8,687 nucleotides of DNA, taken from the NCBI GenBank assembly GCA_903841915.1, contig CAIMKO010000074.1, forward strand, positions 1 to 8,687. The letters run 5' to 3'. The notes below the pieces were generated by a model. The model had not been told where the DNA came from. It searched no databases and worked only from the letters and a program-made list of their open reading frames with translations. Source of the stretch: an uncultured Chitinophagaceae bacterium (GTDB taxonomy: Bacteria; Bacteroidota; Bacteroidia; Chitinophagales; Chitinophagaceae). The position numbers were made by a program, and so were the translations under genes. Shown one piece after another: positions 1 through 6,016 of the stretch (position 1 is the first letter of the stretch; each line of letters begins with the position of its first letter).

Positions 1-3
1 ATT

Positions 4-29
4 TTGTGTCAAAATAGTTTGTTCATTTG
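4..29 (+). promoter_or_regulatory. Possible promoter of the small membrane-peptide gene
   Basis: TTCATTTG at 22-29 matches the Bacteroidota -7 consensus TAnnTTTG at all fixed positions but one. A TTG lies upstream at 4-6, but the 15-base spacer is shorter than the usual 17-23. Transcription would start near 35 and give a 5' leader of about 30 bases before the ATG at 68. The match is weak, and the true -33 region may be cut off by the window edge. Confidence 0.3.
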
Positions 30-67
30 CACTGTAATTAAAATAAATCATCACAAAAAAATAAACC

Positions 68-166
68 ATGAACACTTTAGAAATCGTATTAGGCTTCGTA
101 GTTTTGGTTGCTTTTATCGTTGTGCCTGCATTTAAAGGTGCACATAGATTCACTGCTCACAAATAG
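68..166 (+). CDS. Small single-helix membrane peptide, 32 residues, function unknown
   Basis: This ORF of 32 codons starts ATG AAC ACT and ends TAG. Residues 1-5 (MNTLE) form a short polar start. Residues 6-21 are almost entirely Ile, Val, Leu, Phe, Gly and Ala and end in a proline, which suits one transmembrane helix. The tail from about residue 23 (KGAHRFTAHK) is basic, so by the positive-inside rule it probably faces the cytoplasm. The case for a real gene is the clean hydrophobic-then-basic pattern and the strong intrinsic terminator 42 bases after the stop, which would make a compact single-gene transcript. There is no Shine-Dalgarno sequence, as is usual for this phylum. I do not recognise the family; KdpF or CydX-like subunits came to mind but show no convincing match. 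It could also be a chance ORF in a small-RNA transcript. Confidence 0.55.
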   Translation: MNTLEIVLGFVVLVAFIVVPAFKGAHRFTAHK

Positions 167-207
167 TAGAATCTTAGGAACCAACCTATAAAATTGAAAA
201 TTATTTT

Positions 208-237
208 GAGAGACTGTTTGATACAGTCTCTTTTTTT
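208..237 (+). terminator. Strong intrinsic terminator after the small peptide gene
   Basis: AGAGACTGT (209-217) pairs perfectly with ACAGTCTCT (223-231) across a five-base loop TTGAT. A further G-T pair can form at the base of the stem. The 3' arm runs directly into a tract of seven T (231-237). This is a textbook rho-independent terminator reading rightwards, and it separates the 1-170 transcription unit from what follows. Confidence 0.9.
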
Positions 238-417
238 ATTTAGGATATTCCCATAAAACTAAGAATATTGATTCCACTCTTTGGAAAAAGCTCCTAGGGT
301 TTAAAGACATCGGTACGGAAGATTTAAGGCGATTTATTAATGACTAGTATAAGACAATGCATGCTTAGATTATACTAAAGCCGTACATGAGCCATACAAA
401 CCTCATATTTGATTATA

Positions 418-467
418 GCATAGAGCAGGGATAGTCCACAAAATCGTGGACTATCCCTGCTCTATGC
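418..467. repeat. Perfect 22-bp inverted repeat with a 6-base loop
   Basis: The arm at 418-439 (beginning GCATAGAGCAGGG) is the exact reverse complement of 446-467, with loop AAAATC. The nine bases GTGGACTAT that open the right arm recur immediately after it at 468-476, so the left arm has a second partial partner. No T-tract follows on either strand, so this is not a standard terminator. The six bases GATTAT occur on both sides (411-416 and 481-486), as a target-site duplication would, though a match this short may be chance. A 22-bp arm without mismatch suggests a recent insertion such as a MITE or REP-like element, or selection for a folded RNA or protein-binding site. Confidence 0.85.
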
Positions 468-581
468 GTGGACTATGTAAGATTATGATGGAAATGATAC
501 CGAATCTGAAAGTGAAGAAATATCCCAATCTAAGGCGTGGATATGTGAATTAAACACAATGTACAAATTTTTTAAGTATCT

Positions 582-606
582 ATTTAAAACATTATGCAAA
601 TAATGT
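582..606 (-). terminator. Possible weak terminator for ppc
   Basis: Read on the minus strand, ACATTAT (606-600) pairs with ATAATGT (595-589) across the loop TTGC. The sequence TTTAAAT follows. This lies about 60 bases past the ppc stop, a sensible place for transcription to end. The stem has only one G-C pair and the T-run is short, so it would be a poor intrinsic terminator by itself. Confidence 0.33.
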
Positions 607-666
607 GAACACAATACTGAATATTATTAAGCCGTTACAGGAGGTAATTTCTGCCAATGGTGGACT

Positions 667-3243
667 TTATGCTGAATTTCTCCCAGCATTAATGATCCCA
701 AATGAACAACGCATCACGAGTTTCTCATACGTTTGTTTTACAGGTGCATCAATTAATTGTTCTTCCAGTTCACGCACTTTAGTGATGGCATATTGCTGAA
801 TTGTAATTAAAGGCAACACAATTCTTTCTCTCATTTGAATAGATAATTGGTCTACCGGATAATCTGCCATTAATTCCGTATGTCCCGAAAGCTTTTGTAC
901 ATAGAGCTTTGTCAGTTCATACTCTTCATGTATCTTATTCCATATTTCACCATAGACCTCATGTGTAGATAAAAAAGATGTAAGGGGAAAAAAGCATTTC
1001 TGCATGGCCATCTCAGAATTATCGATCAATGTTTTGAAGAATAAAGACCGATGATACATTTCCTGCAGGTCGTTCCACTTACCCTGTTTTTCTAATCGCT
1101 GTAAAGCAGATCCAACACCATAATAACCTGTAACGTTTTGTTTTAATTGACTCCAGGCACCCACAAAAGGAATGGCCCGCAGATCTTTTAAATTGATCTT
1201 TGATGATGCTCCCCTCTTTGCAGGTCTGCTGCCGATATTTGTTTCAGAATAAAAACGCAATGGACTTGCATGACCCAAATAATCCAGAAAATATGGATGT
1301 TCCTTTAACTGAATGTATGAGTGATAACTTTCTTCAGCAAGTGACTGTAATAATTTTTCTTCATTAGCCAATAAGGTAACTTCATTATTTGAAAGCAGGT
1401 CATTATAAATTCCTGCATCGATCATTTGCTCGATATTATATTGTGCCGCATCAATCGTTCCGAAATTGGAACTTACTGTTTGACCCTGAATAGTTAATTG
1501 TATTTCCTTATTCGCAATATTCTTTCCCATGGAAGCATAGAACTGATGTGTTTTTCCGCCACCACGTGCAGGCGGACCACCTCGTCCGTCAAAGAACACA
1601 ACATTTATGCCATATTGTTTTGAAATAGCAGTCAATTCCTCTTTGGCTTTATAAATACTCCAATTGGCCATCAAATAGCCACCATCTTTGGTACCATCAG
1701 AAAATCCGAGCATGATGGTTTGCTTATTCTTTCTTTTTAATAAATGTTGTTTATAAATTGAATGCTCATACAATTCTTTCATTACTGCCGCAGCATGCTG
1801 CAGATCATCGACAGTTTCAAATAAAGGAACAATGTCAACGGTTAATTGTTCCCGTTTCCAACCGCTTAATAAAAACAATCCAAACACTTCAATGGCATTC
1901 AAAGCAGAATTACACTGACTGATTATGTATCTGTTACACCCTGCTTCACCATTATGCAGCTGGATCTCCTTAATGGCCGTCATCACATCCAATGTATCTC
2001 TGTGTACATCATCCGTGATAAAAATATTATTGCCAACTACGGTATTGATATTTGTGAGTAATTCTATTTTTTCTGAGGATGATAAAGTATTGTAATTAGC
2101 AGGAAGTGCATCAGTATTTGCAGCAATGGCATCTAATACTTTTCCGTGAATGCTACTGTCCTGACGAATGTCTAATGATGCAAAATGCAAACCAAATACT
2201 TCTACTTTATTGATCAAACTGTCAACAAGATCAACAAACATATTATTATTCTCATAGACCAATTGATGTTTGATATCTTTTAATGCTGCGAGTATTTCTT
2301 CTTTGCTCAAATCAAATGCATGACCCGGAATGAATAAATGATCGTACAACTTCTTTTCCAATTGCGCCAATAATATATCAATCCCCTTGAAAGTTAACCT
2401 ACGCTTCAATTTCCGAACATCCAGATAATAGGATTTAATAATACTCCCTCTTAAAGCCTCAGCAACCTGCAGTGTTGTATTTGTTTTTACAAAAGGGTTA
2501 CCATCTCTGTCGCCACCTGGCCAGAAACCCATTCTAACAATCGGATTTTCAATGTCAATAGAATCATGAAAACGATTCTTTAAGAAAGAAATGATCCTTC
2601 CTGTTGCAGGGTAAAAGATATTTTCCAGATACCATATCAAACTTACAGCCTCATCATAAGGAGTTGGCTTTTGTTGCTGAAAGAAAGGCGTTCTTCCCAA
2701 TTGTTGCAAGTAAGTATAGATCTGATGCTCATTATTGGTATTTACGGCAGAAGAAAGATCGTGAATGATCCCTAACACGGCACCGCGATAAAATTGTGTG
2801 GGATGTGCTGTTAACACAAGTTGAATATTAAAGTCTTTCAGTTTCTTTTTAAGTGCGTCGGTTTTATGATCCTGTTCAACGGCAACGGCTAAATTTTTAA
2901 GCGTCCCCTTCCCGCTCATATCATGTATTTGTTTGAATGCTGCATCTTCGAGCGCATCAAATAAAACAACTTGTCGTTCTATGTATTGCACAAAACGAAA
3001 TAATATATCTAACTTTTCCTGTTCACTTTTAACGGTAGTTTGCTTCTTGAAAAACTCATCTACTATTTCAACAGGACTTTGTTTTTTCTTATAGCCTTCT
3101 TCACAATTCAATAATAATAATGACACAAGAATGCCTGTCTTTTCAATGCGGTGAAAGGGCAATGAAGTAAACAAACTATTGTATAATTGAAACTTAATAC
3201 CTACAAGGTTTTTGAAAGTTTGCAGGTTAGCATTGTTCGACAT
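667..3243 (-). CDS. ppc: Phosphoenolpyruvate carboxylase
   Basis: This cytosolic enzyme adds bicarbonate to phosphoenolpyruvate to give oxaloacetate and phosphate, refilling the TCA cycle and supplying aspartate. The 858 residues are close to the 883 of the E. coli enzyme, and recognisable blocks span the full length. The catalytic histidine is in VLTAHPT (H147). FWPGGDRDGNPF lies at 240-251, LDIRQDS near 357-363, GFSDGTKDGG with K519 at 513-522, the glycine loop FFDGRGGPPARGGG at 550-563, GSRPAKR at 671-677 and LRAIP at 688-692. The C-terminus is RNSA, against RNTG in E. coli, and keeps the asparagine of the allosteric site. In the glycine loop, D552 replaces E. coli H579, while the arginines equivalent to R581 and R587 (R554, R560) remain. 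The start is MSNNANLQTF. The gene is divergent from the threonine operon, whose aspartate precursor it feeds. No start-proximal ribosome-binding sequence is visible. Confidence 0.97.
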   Translation of the reverse strand: MSNNANLQTFKNLVGIKFQLYNSLFTSLPFHRIEKTGILVSLLLLNCEEGYKKKQSPVEIVDEFFKKQTTVKSEQEKLDILFRFVQYIERQVVLFDALEDAAFKQIHDMSGKGTLKNLAVAVEQDHKTDALKKKLKDFNIQLVLTAHPTQFYRGAVLGIIHDLSSAVNTNNEHQIYTYLQQLGRTPFFQQQKPTPYDEAVSLIWYLENIFYPATGRIISFLKNRFHDSIDIENPIVRMGFWPGGDRDGNPFVKTNTTLQVAEALRGSIIKSYYLDVRKLKRRLTFKGIDILLAQLEKKLYDHLFIPGHAFDLSKEEILAALKDIKHQLVYENNNMFVDLVDSLINKVEVFGLHFASLDIRQDSSIHGKVLDAIAANTDALPANYNTLSSSEKIELLTNINTVVGNNIFITDDVHRDTLDVMTAIKEIQLHNGEAGCNRYIISQCNSALNAIEVFGLFLLSGWKREQLTVDIVPLFETVDDLQHAAAVMKELYEHSIYKQHLLKRKNKQTIMLGFSDGTKDGGYLMANWSIYKAKEELTAISKQYGINVVFFDGRGGPPARGGGKTHQFYASMGKNIANKEIQLTIQGQTVSSNFGTIDAAQYNIEQMIDAGIYNDLLSNNEVTLLANEEKLLQSLAEESYHSYIQLKEHPYFLDYLGHASPLRFYSETNIGSRPAKRGASSKINLKDLRAIPFVGAWSQLKQNVTGYYGVGSALQRLEKQGKWNDLQEMYHRSLFFKTLIDNSEMAMQKCFFPLTSFLSTHEVYGEIWNKIHEEYELTKLYVQKLSGHTELMADYPVDQLSIQMRERIVLPLITIQQYAITKVRELEEQLIDAPVKQTYEKLVMRCSFGIINAGRNSA

Positions 3244-3300
3244 AATTTTTGTTTTACCGATTGAAGGCGGGCAATCTTCAGGCTCGAAAATTAATAAAAT

Positions 3301-3333
3301 TTCGTTAGAGTATTTAGATTTCCTTTATCTTCG
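3301..3333 (+). promoter_or_regulatory. Probable threonine operon promoter upstream of the leader peptide
   Basis: TATCTTCG at 3326-3333 differs at one base from the Bacteroidota -7 consensus TAnnTTTG. A poor -33 candidate, TTCG, lies at 3301-3304 with a 21-base spacer. The predicted transcription start near 3338-3341 falls only a few bases before the leader-peptide ATG at 3345, so the leader mRNA would have almost no 5' UTR. The assignment rests on motif similarity and position alone. Confidence 0.5.
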
Positions 3334-3344
3334 TAACCATAATA

Positions 3345-3440
3345 ATGAAAAAACAGCAGATTATACCATCTTTTATTAAAATAACCGCACCTGCGCTTAT
3401 TGCTGTTATCACTATCACAACAACTACGATTACCCTTTAA
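3345..3440 (+). CDS. thrL: Threonine operon leader peptide (Thr/Ile-rich, 31 residues)
   Basis: A short ORF starts ATG AAA AAA CAG CAG and stops at TAA 3438-3440, 86 bases before thrA. It encodes 31 residues, of which 8 are isoleucine and 7 threonine. The last ten codons read ITITTTTITL, including four Thr codons in a row (3417-3428). E. coli thrL likewise encodes a short peptide packed with Thr and Ile runs, where ribosome stalling on scarce charged tRNA controls transcription of thrABC. Here the ORF sits just ahead of the same operon and overlaps a terminator-like hairpin, so a role in attenuation is a strong inference. The gene name is by analogy of function and position; no sequence homology is claimed. 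Thr codons of all types except a run of one codon are used (ACC, ACT, ACA, ACG). The peptide itself probably has no function after translation. Confidence 0.85.
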   Translation: MKKQQIIPSFIKITAPALIAVITITTTTITL

Positions 3441-3453
3441 GGGTAATATTTTT
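3429..3453 (+). terminator. Attenuator-like intrinsic terminator overlapping the leader peptide's last codons
   Basis: ATTACCCT (3429-3436) pairs perfectly with AGGGTAAT (3440-3447) over a three-base loop, followed by A and five T (3449-3453). The 5' arm is the last Ile and Thr codons plus the start of the Leu codon of the leader peptide, and the stop codon lies in the loop and the first base of the 3' arm. A ribosome on the late Thr codons would cover the 5' arm and block the hairpin. One stalled on the first Thr codon of the run (3411) might not. I found no convincing separate antiterminator, so the exact switching logic is unclear. Confidence 0.7.
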
Positions 3454-3482
3454 CCATATCATCAATTGGGCGTAACGCTGTT

Positions 3483-3490
3483 TATCTTTG
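3483..3490 (+). promoter_or_regulatory. Possible second, attenuation-independent -7 box before thrA
   Basis: TATCTTTG matches the Bacteroidota consensus TAnnTTTG exactly and lies downstream of the attenuator. It would start RNA near 3495, about 30 bases before the thrA ATG. The nearest upstream TTG (3466-3468) is only 14 bases away, shorter than usual. The same bases form part of a weak AT-rich hairpin, ATCTTT (3484-3489) with AAAGAT (3492-3497), so a structural role is an alternative reading. Confidence 0.35.
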
Positions 3491-3526
3491 TAAAGATTTA
3501 TTTATCCATTTTTCAAATTAGTTTTC

Positions 3527-5971
3527 ATGAAAGTTTTAAAGTTCGGAGGCTCTTCTGTAGCAAATGCAGAAAATATCAAAAAAGCTGTATCCATTATTCA
3601 ACAACCTCAGTATAAAAAATCAATCATTGTTTTCTCGGCTTTCGGCGGTGTAACAGATCTTTTAATAAAAACAGGAACGGATGCAGCTCAGGGTAATGAA
3701 CAGTATAAAGAGACCTTAACTGCATTGGAGAAAAGACATATTGATACAGCAAAAGGATTATTACCGGTAACTACACAAAGCAGTTGCCTCAGCAACATTA
3801 AACAACAGTTCAATGAACTCGAAGATATTTGCGAAGGTGTTTTCCGTTTAGGAGAATTATCCAAACGCACACAAGACCGTATCATCAGTTTTGGTGAATT
3901 ACTGTCTTCAAAGATCATCAATGCTTATTTACAATCTACTCAAGCAAATAGTGAATGGCTTGATAGCAGAGAACTTATTAAAACCAATAGCAATTTTGGA
4001 TTTGCAGCTGTTGATTTCTCCGTTACCAATCAGCTGATCATTGAAAAAATAAGCGCATCGTCCTGTACATTATTCATTGCACCCGGTTTTATTGCAAGTG
4101 ATACTTCTCATCATACAACAACATTAGGGCGAGGTGGATCTGATTATACTGCTTCCATCTTTGCGGCCGCTTTGAATGTGGAAGACCTGGAAATATGGAC
4201 CGATGTTACAGGAATGATGACAGCCGATCCTCGATGGGTATCCAATGCAAGAACCATAATGCATACTTCTTATCGCGAAGCAATGGAGTTATCACATTTT
4301 GGTGCAAAAGTCATTTATCCGCCAACCATTCAACCTGCGATGCAGAAAGGAATTCGGATATGGGTAAAAAATACTTTTGAACCGGATTCTTATGGGACAT
4401 TGATCGAAGAGCTTACAAAACAAGATGGAGAAATAATCACCGGCATTTCTAGTATCAATCATATCAGTTTGCTAAGCCTTGAAGGCAGTGGCATGGTGGG
4501 CATTCCCGGTTTTTCGAAAAGATTATTTGAAGCATTGGCAAGTGAAAAAGTGAATGTGATCCTCATCACACAAAGTTCTTCAGAACATTCTATTTGTGTA
4601 GGAGTAAATACCGCAGATGCTGCCAAAGCAAAAATCTGCGTTGATAGTGCGTTTGATTATGAAATAAAAACAGAAAAAGTTGAGCCTTTAAGAGTGGAAG
4701 AAAATTTATCCATCATTGCATTAGTAGGTGATAGAATGAGGCATCACCCTGGTATAGCAGGAAGAATGTTTCACTCATTGGGAAGAAACGGAATCAATAT
4801 TCGAGCTATTGCTCAAGGTTCTTCCGAAAGAAATATTTCTGCAGTTGTTGCGCACAATGATATCAAAAAAGCAGTGAATGTTTTACACGAAGCTTTCTTC
4901 GAAACAACCTACAAACAATTGAACGTTTTTATTGTGGGCGCGGGAAATGTAGGCGGGAAATTATTGGCACAGATAAAACAGCAACAGGAATATTTATTAC
5001 AGAATCTAAATTTGCAAGTACGTGTTACCGGCATTGCAACCAGTAAAAAAATGTTGTTTGTTGATAATGGCAATGAAATTGATTTGAACAACTGGAAAGA
5101 ATCTTTACTGCAAAGTGATCCAATGAATCTAGAGCGTTTTACAGATACCATTATCGAAAAGAATTTACGTAACAGCGTTTTTGTTGATGTAACAGCCAAT
5201 GCAGAAGTTGCATCAGTTTATGACAAAATGCTGGCAAAAAGTATTTCAGTAGTTGCATGCAATAAGATCGCTGCATCCTCTGCGTTCGAGAATTACAAAA
5301 ATTTAAAATCATTGGCCAAGGAATTCAATGCTCCTTACCTCTTCGAAACTAATGTAGGCGCAGGTTTGCCTGTAATTGGCACTTTGAATGATCTGATCAA
5401 GAGCGGCGATAAAATAAATAAGATACAGGCGGTATTGTCAGGCACACTTAATTTTGTTTTCAATAATTATGATGGCACAAAACCATTTGCACAGGTGGTG
5501 AAACAGGCACAGGATGAAGGTTATACAGAACCAGATCCACGTTTGGATTTGGGCGGAACTGATGTAATGAGAAAGATCATGATCCTTGCGCGTGAAGCCG
5601 GAGAAAAAATAGAAATGGTAGATATTACCAACAACGGTTTCTTACCTGCATCATGTTTCAACGGAAGCGTTGCAGATTTTTATACTGAAATGGGAAAACA
5701 TGAAGCTCATTTCAAAGCATTATATAACGCAGCTGCTAAAGAAAATTGCAAACTCAAATTTGTTGCTCACTATGAAAATGGGCAAGCGACAGTTGGTTTA
5801 CAACATATCCCTTCTAACTCTGATTTCTATCATTTGTATGGCAAGGATAATATTGTTTTATTTTACACGCAACGTTATCCCGAACAACCATTAGTTATTA
5901 AGGGTGCCGGAGCAGGTGCAGATGTTACTGCCAGCGGTGTGTTTGCTGATATTATAAGAGTAGCCAGATAA
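3527..5971 (+). CDS. thrA: Bifunctional aspartokinase / homoserine dehydrogenase I
   Basis: This protein catalyses the first step (aspartate to aspartyl phosphate) and third step (aspartate semialdehyde to homoserine) of threonine and methionine synthesis. Its 814 residues compare with 820 in E. coli ThrA. The aspartokinase domain runs from about 1 to 295, with KFGGSS at 5-10, TTLGRGGSDYTA at 198-209 and WTDVTGMMTADPR at 224-236. Two ACT-type regulatory segments follow, at about 315-360 (LSLEGSGMVGIPGFSKRLF) and 393-445 (IIALVGDRMRHHPGIAGRMF). The dehydrogenase starts near 466 with the NAD(P) fold GAGNVGG (471-477). It continues with ACNKIAAS (577-584), ETNVGAGLPVIGTL (607-620), LSGTLNFVF (637-645) and DEGYTEPDPRLDLGGTDVMRK (663-683). 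Every key block is present. ACT domains usually give feedback inhibition by threonine. The start MKVLKFGGSS is the standard one for the family, with no Shine-Dalgarno sequence. It is the first enzyme gene of the operon. Confidence 0.97.
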   Translation: MKVLKFGGSSVANAENIKKAVSIIQQPQYKKSIIVFSAFGGVTDLLIKTGTDAAQGNEQYKETLTALEKRHIDTAKGLLPVTTQSSCLSNIKQQFNELEDICEGVFRLGELSKRTQDRIISFGELLSSKIINAYLQSTQANSEWLDSRELIKTNSNFGFAAVDFSVTNQLIIEKISASSCTLFIAPGFIASDTSHHTTTLGRGGSDYTASIFAAALNVEDLEIWTDVTGMMTADPRWVSNARTIMHTSYREAMELSHFGAKVIYPPTIQPAMQKGIRIWVKNTFEPDSYGTLIEELTKQDGEIITGISSINHISLLSLEGSGMVGIPGFSKRLFEALASEKVNVILITQSSSEHSICVGVNTADAAKAKICVDSAFDYEIKTEKVEPLRVEENLSIIALVGDRMRHHPGIAGRMFHSLGRNGINIRAIAQGSSERNISAVVAHNDIKKAVNVLHEAFFETTYKQLNVFIVGAGNVGGKLLAQIKQQQEYLLQNLNLQVRVTGIATSKKMLFVDNGNEIDLNNWKESLLQSDPMNLERFTDTIIEKNLRNSVFVDVTANAEVASVYDKMLAKSISVVACNKIAASSAFENYKNLKSLAKEFNAPYLFETNVGAGLPVIGTLNDLIKSGDKINKIQAVLSGTLNFVFNNYDGTKPFAQVVKQAQDEGYTEPDPRLDLGGTDVMRKIMILAREAGEKIEMVDITNNGFLPASCFNGSVADFYTEMGKHEAHFKALYNAAAKENCKLKFVAHYENGQATVGLQHIPSNSDFYHLYGKDNIVLFYTQRYPEQPLVIKGAGAGADVTASGVFADIIRVAR

Positions 5972-6004
5972 AGCCTCCTAAATCCTCCGAAGGAGGACTT
6001 AAAA
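5971..6004 (-). repeat. Palindromic interspersed repeat, copy 1 (minus orientation)
   Basis: The element begins in the last base of the thrA stop codon. On the plus strand, TCCTCC (5983-5988) pairs with GGAGGA (5992-5997) over the loop GAA. A third C-rich arm, GCCTCC (5973-5978), can compete for the same partner. Read on the minus strand it has the order T-run, AAGTCC-TCC, TTC, GGAGGA, TTTA, GGAGGC, TTT. This is the same layout as the element at 6050-6085 in the opposite orientation. I associate this three-arm design with repeats scattered between genes in Bacteroidota; their number in this genome cannot be judged here. Confidence 0.7.
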
Positions 6005-6016
6005 AACCTTTCAAAA

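Larger units (their letters stand above)
240..666. other. Long intergenic stretch with no supportable gene
   Basis: About 430 bases between the terminator of the small peptide gene and the 3' end of ppc contain no convincing ORF on either strand. They hold a perfect 22-bp inverted repeat (418-467) and an AT-rich hairpin (589-606) that may end ppc transcription. One plus-strand frame from 240 reads through codons for a peptide containing 'LGFKDIGTEDLRRFIND' before a TAG at 345-347. This could be a scrap of a decayed gene, but it is too short to assign. A 64-codon frame starting at 605 runs into the antisense of ppc and is treated as chance. Confidence 0.6.

Noticed and set aside
240..347. Possible recombinase or transposase remnant containing 'EDLRRFIND'
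   Set aside because: Only about 35 codons are open and the similarity to recombinase N-terminal segments is impressionistic, so no gene is called.
605..799. Plus-strand ORF of 64 codons overlapping the 3' end of ppc
   Set aside because: Most of it is antisense to conserved ppc codons, the product resembles no family I know, and no promoter or terminator supports it.
3286..3293. Minus-strand TAATTTTC as the ppc promoter -7 box
   Set aside because: It differs from the consensus at the last base and has no TTG at a suitable distance, so it cannot be told from background in AT-rich DNA.
3484..3504. Hairpin ATCTTT / AAAGAT followed by TTTATTTAT as a second terminator
   Set aside because: The stem has only one internal G-C pair at each arm, the loop is two to four bases and the T-tract is broken, so it would be very weak; the bases are better explained as a -7 box.
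3400..3615. Plus-strand ORF of 71 codons spanning the leader and the start of thrA
   Set aside because: It uses a non-ATG start, runs in a different frame through both the Thr/Ile leader and the thrA start, and encodes no recognisable protein.
4909..5199. Minus-strand ORF of 96 codons inside thrA
   Set aside because: It is a shadow frame opposite the conserved dehydrogenase domain, cysteine- and serine-rich as antisense frames often are, with no supporting signals.
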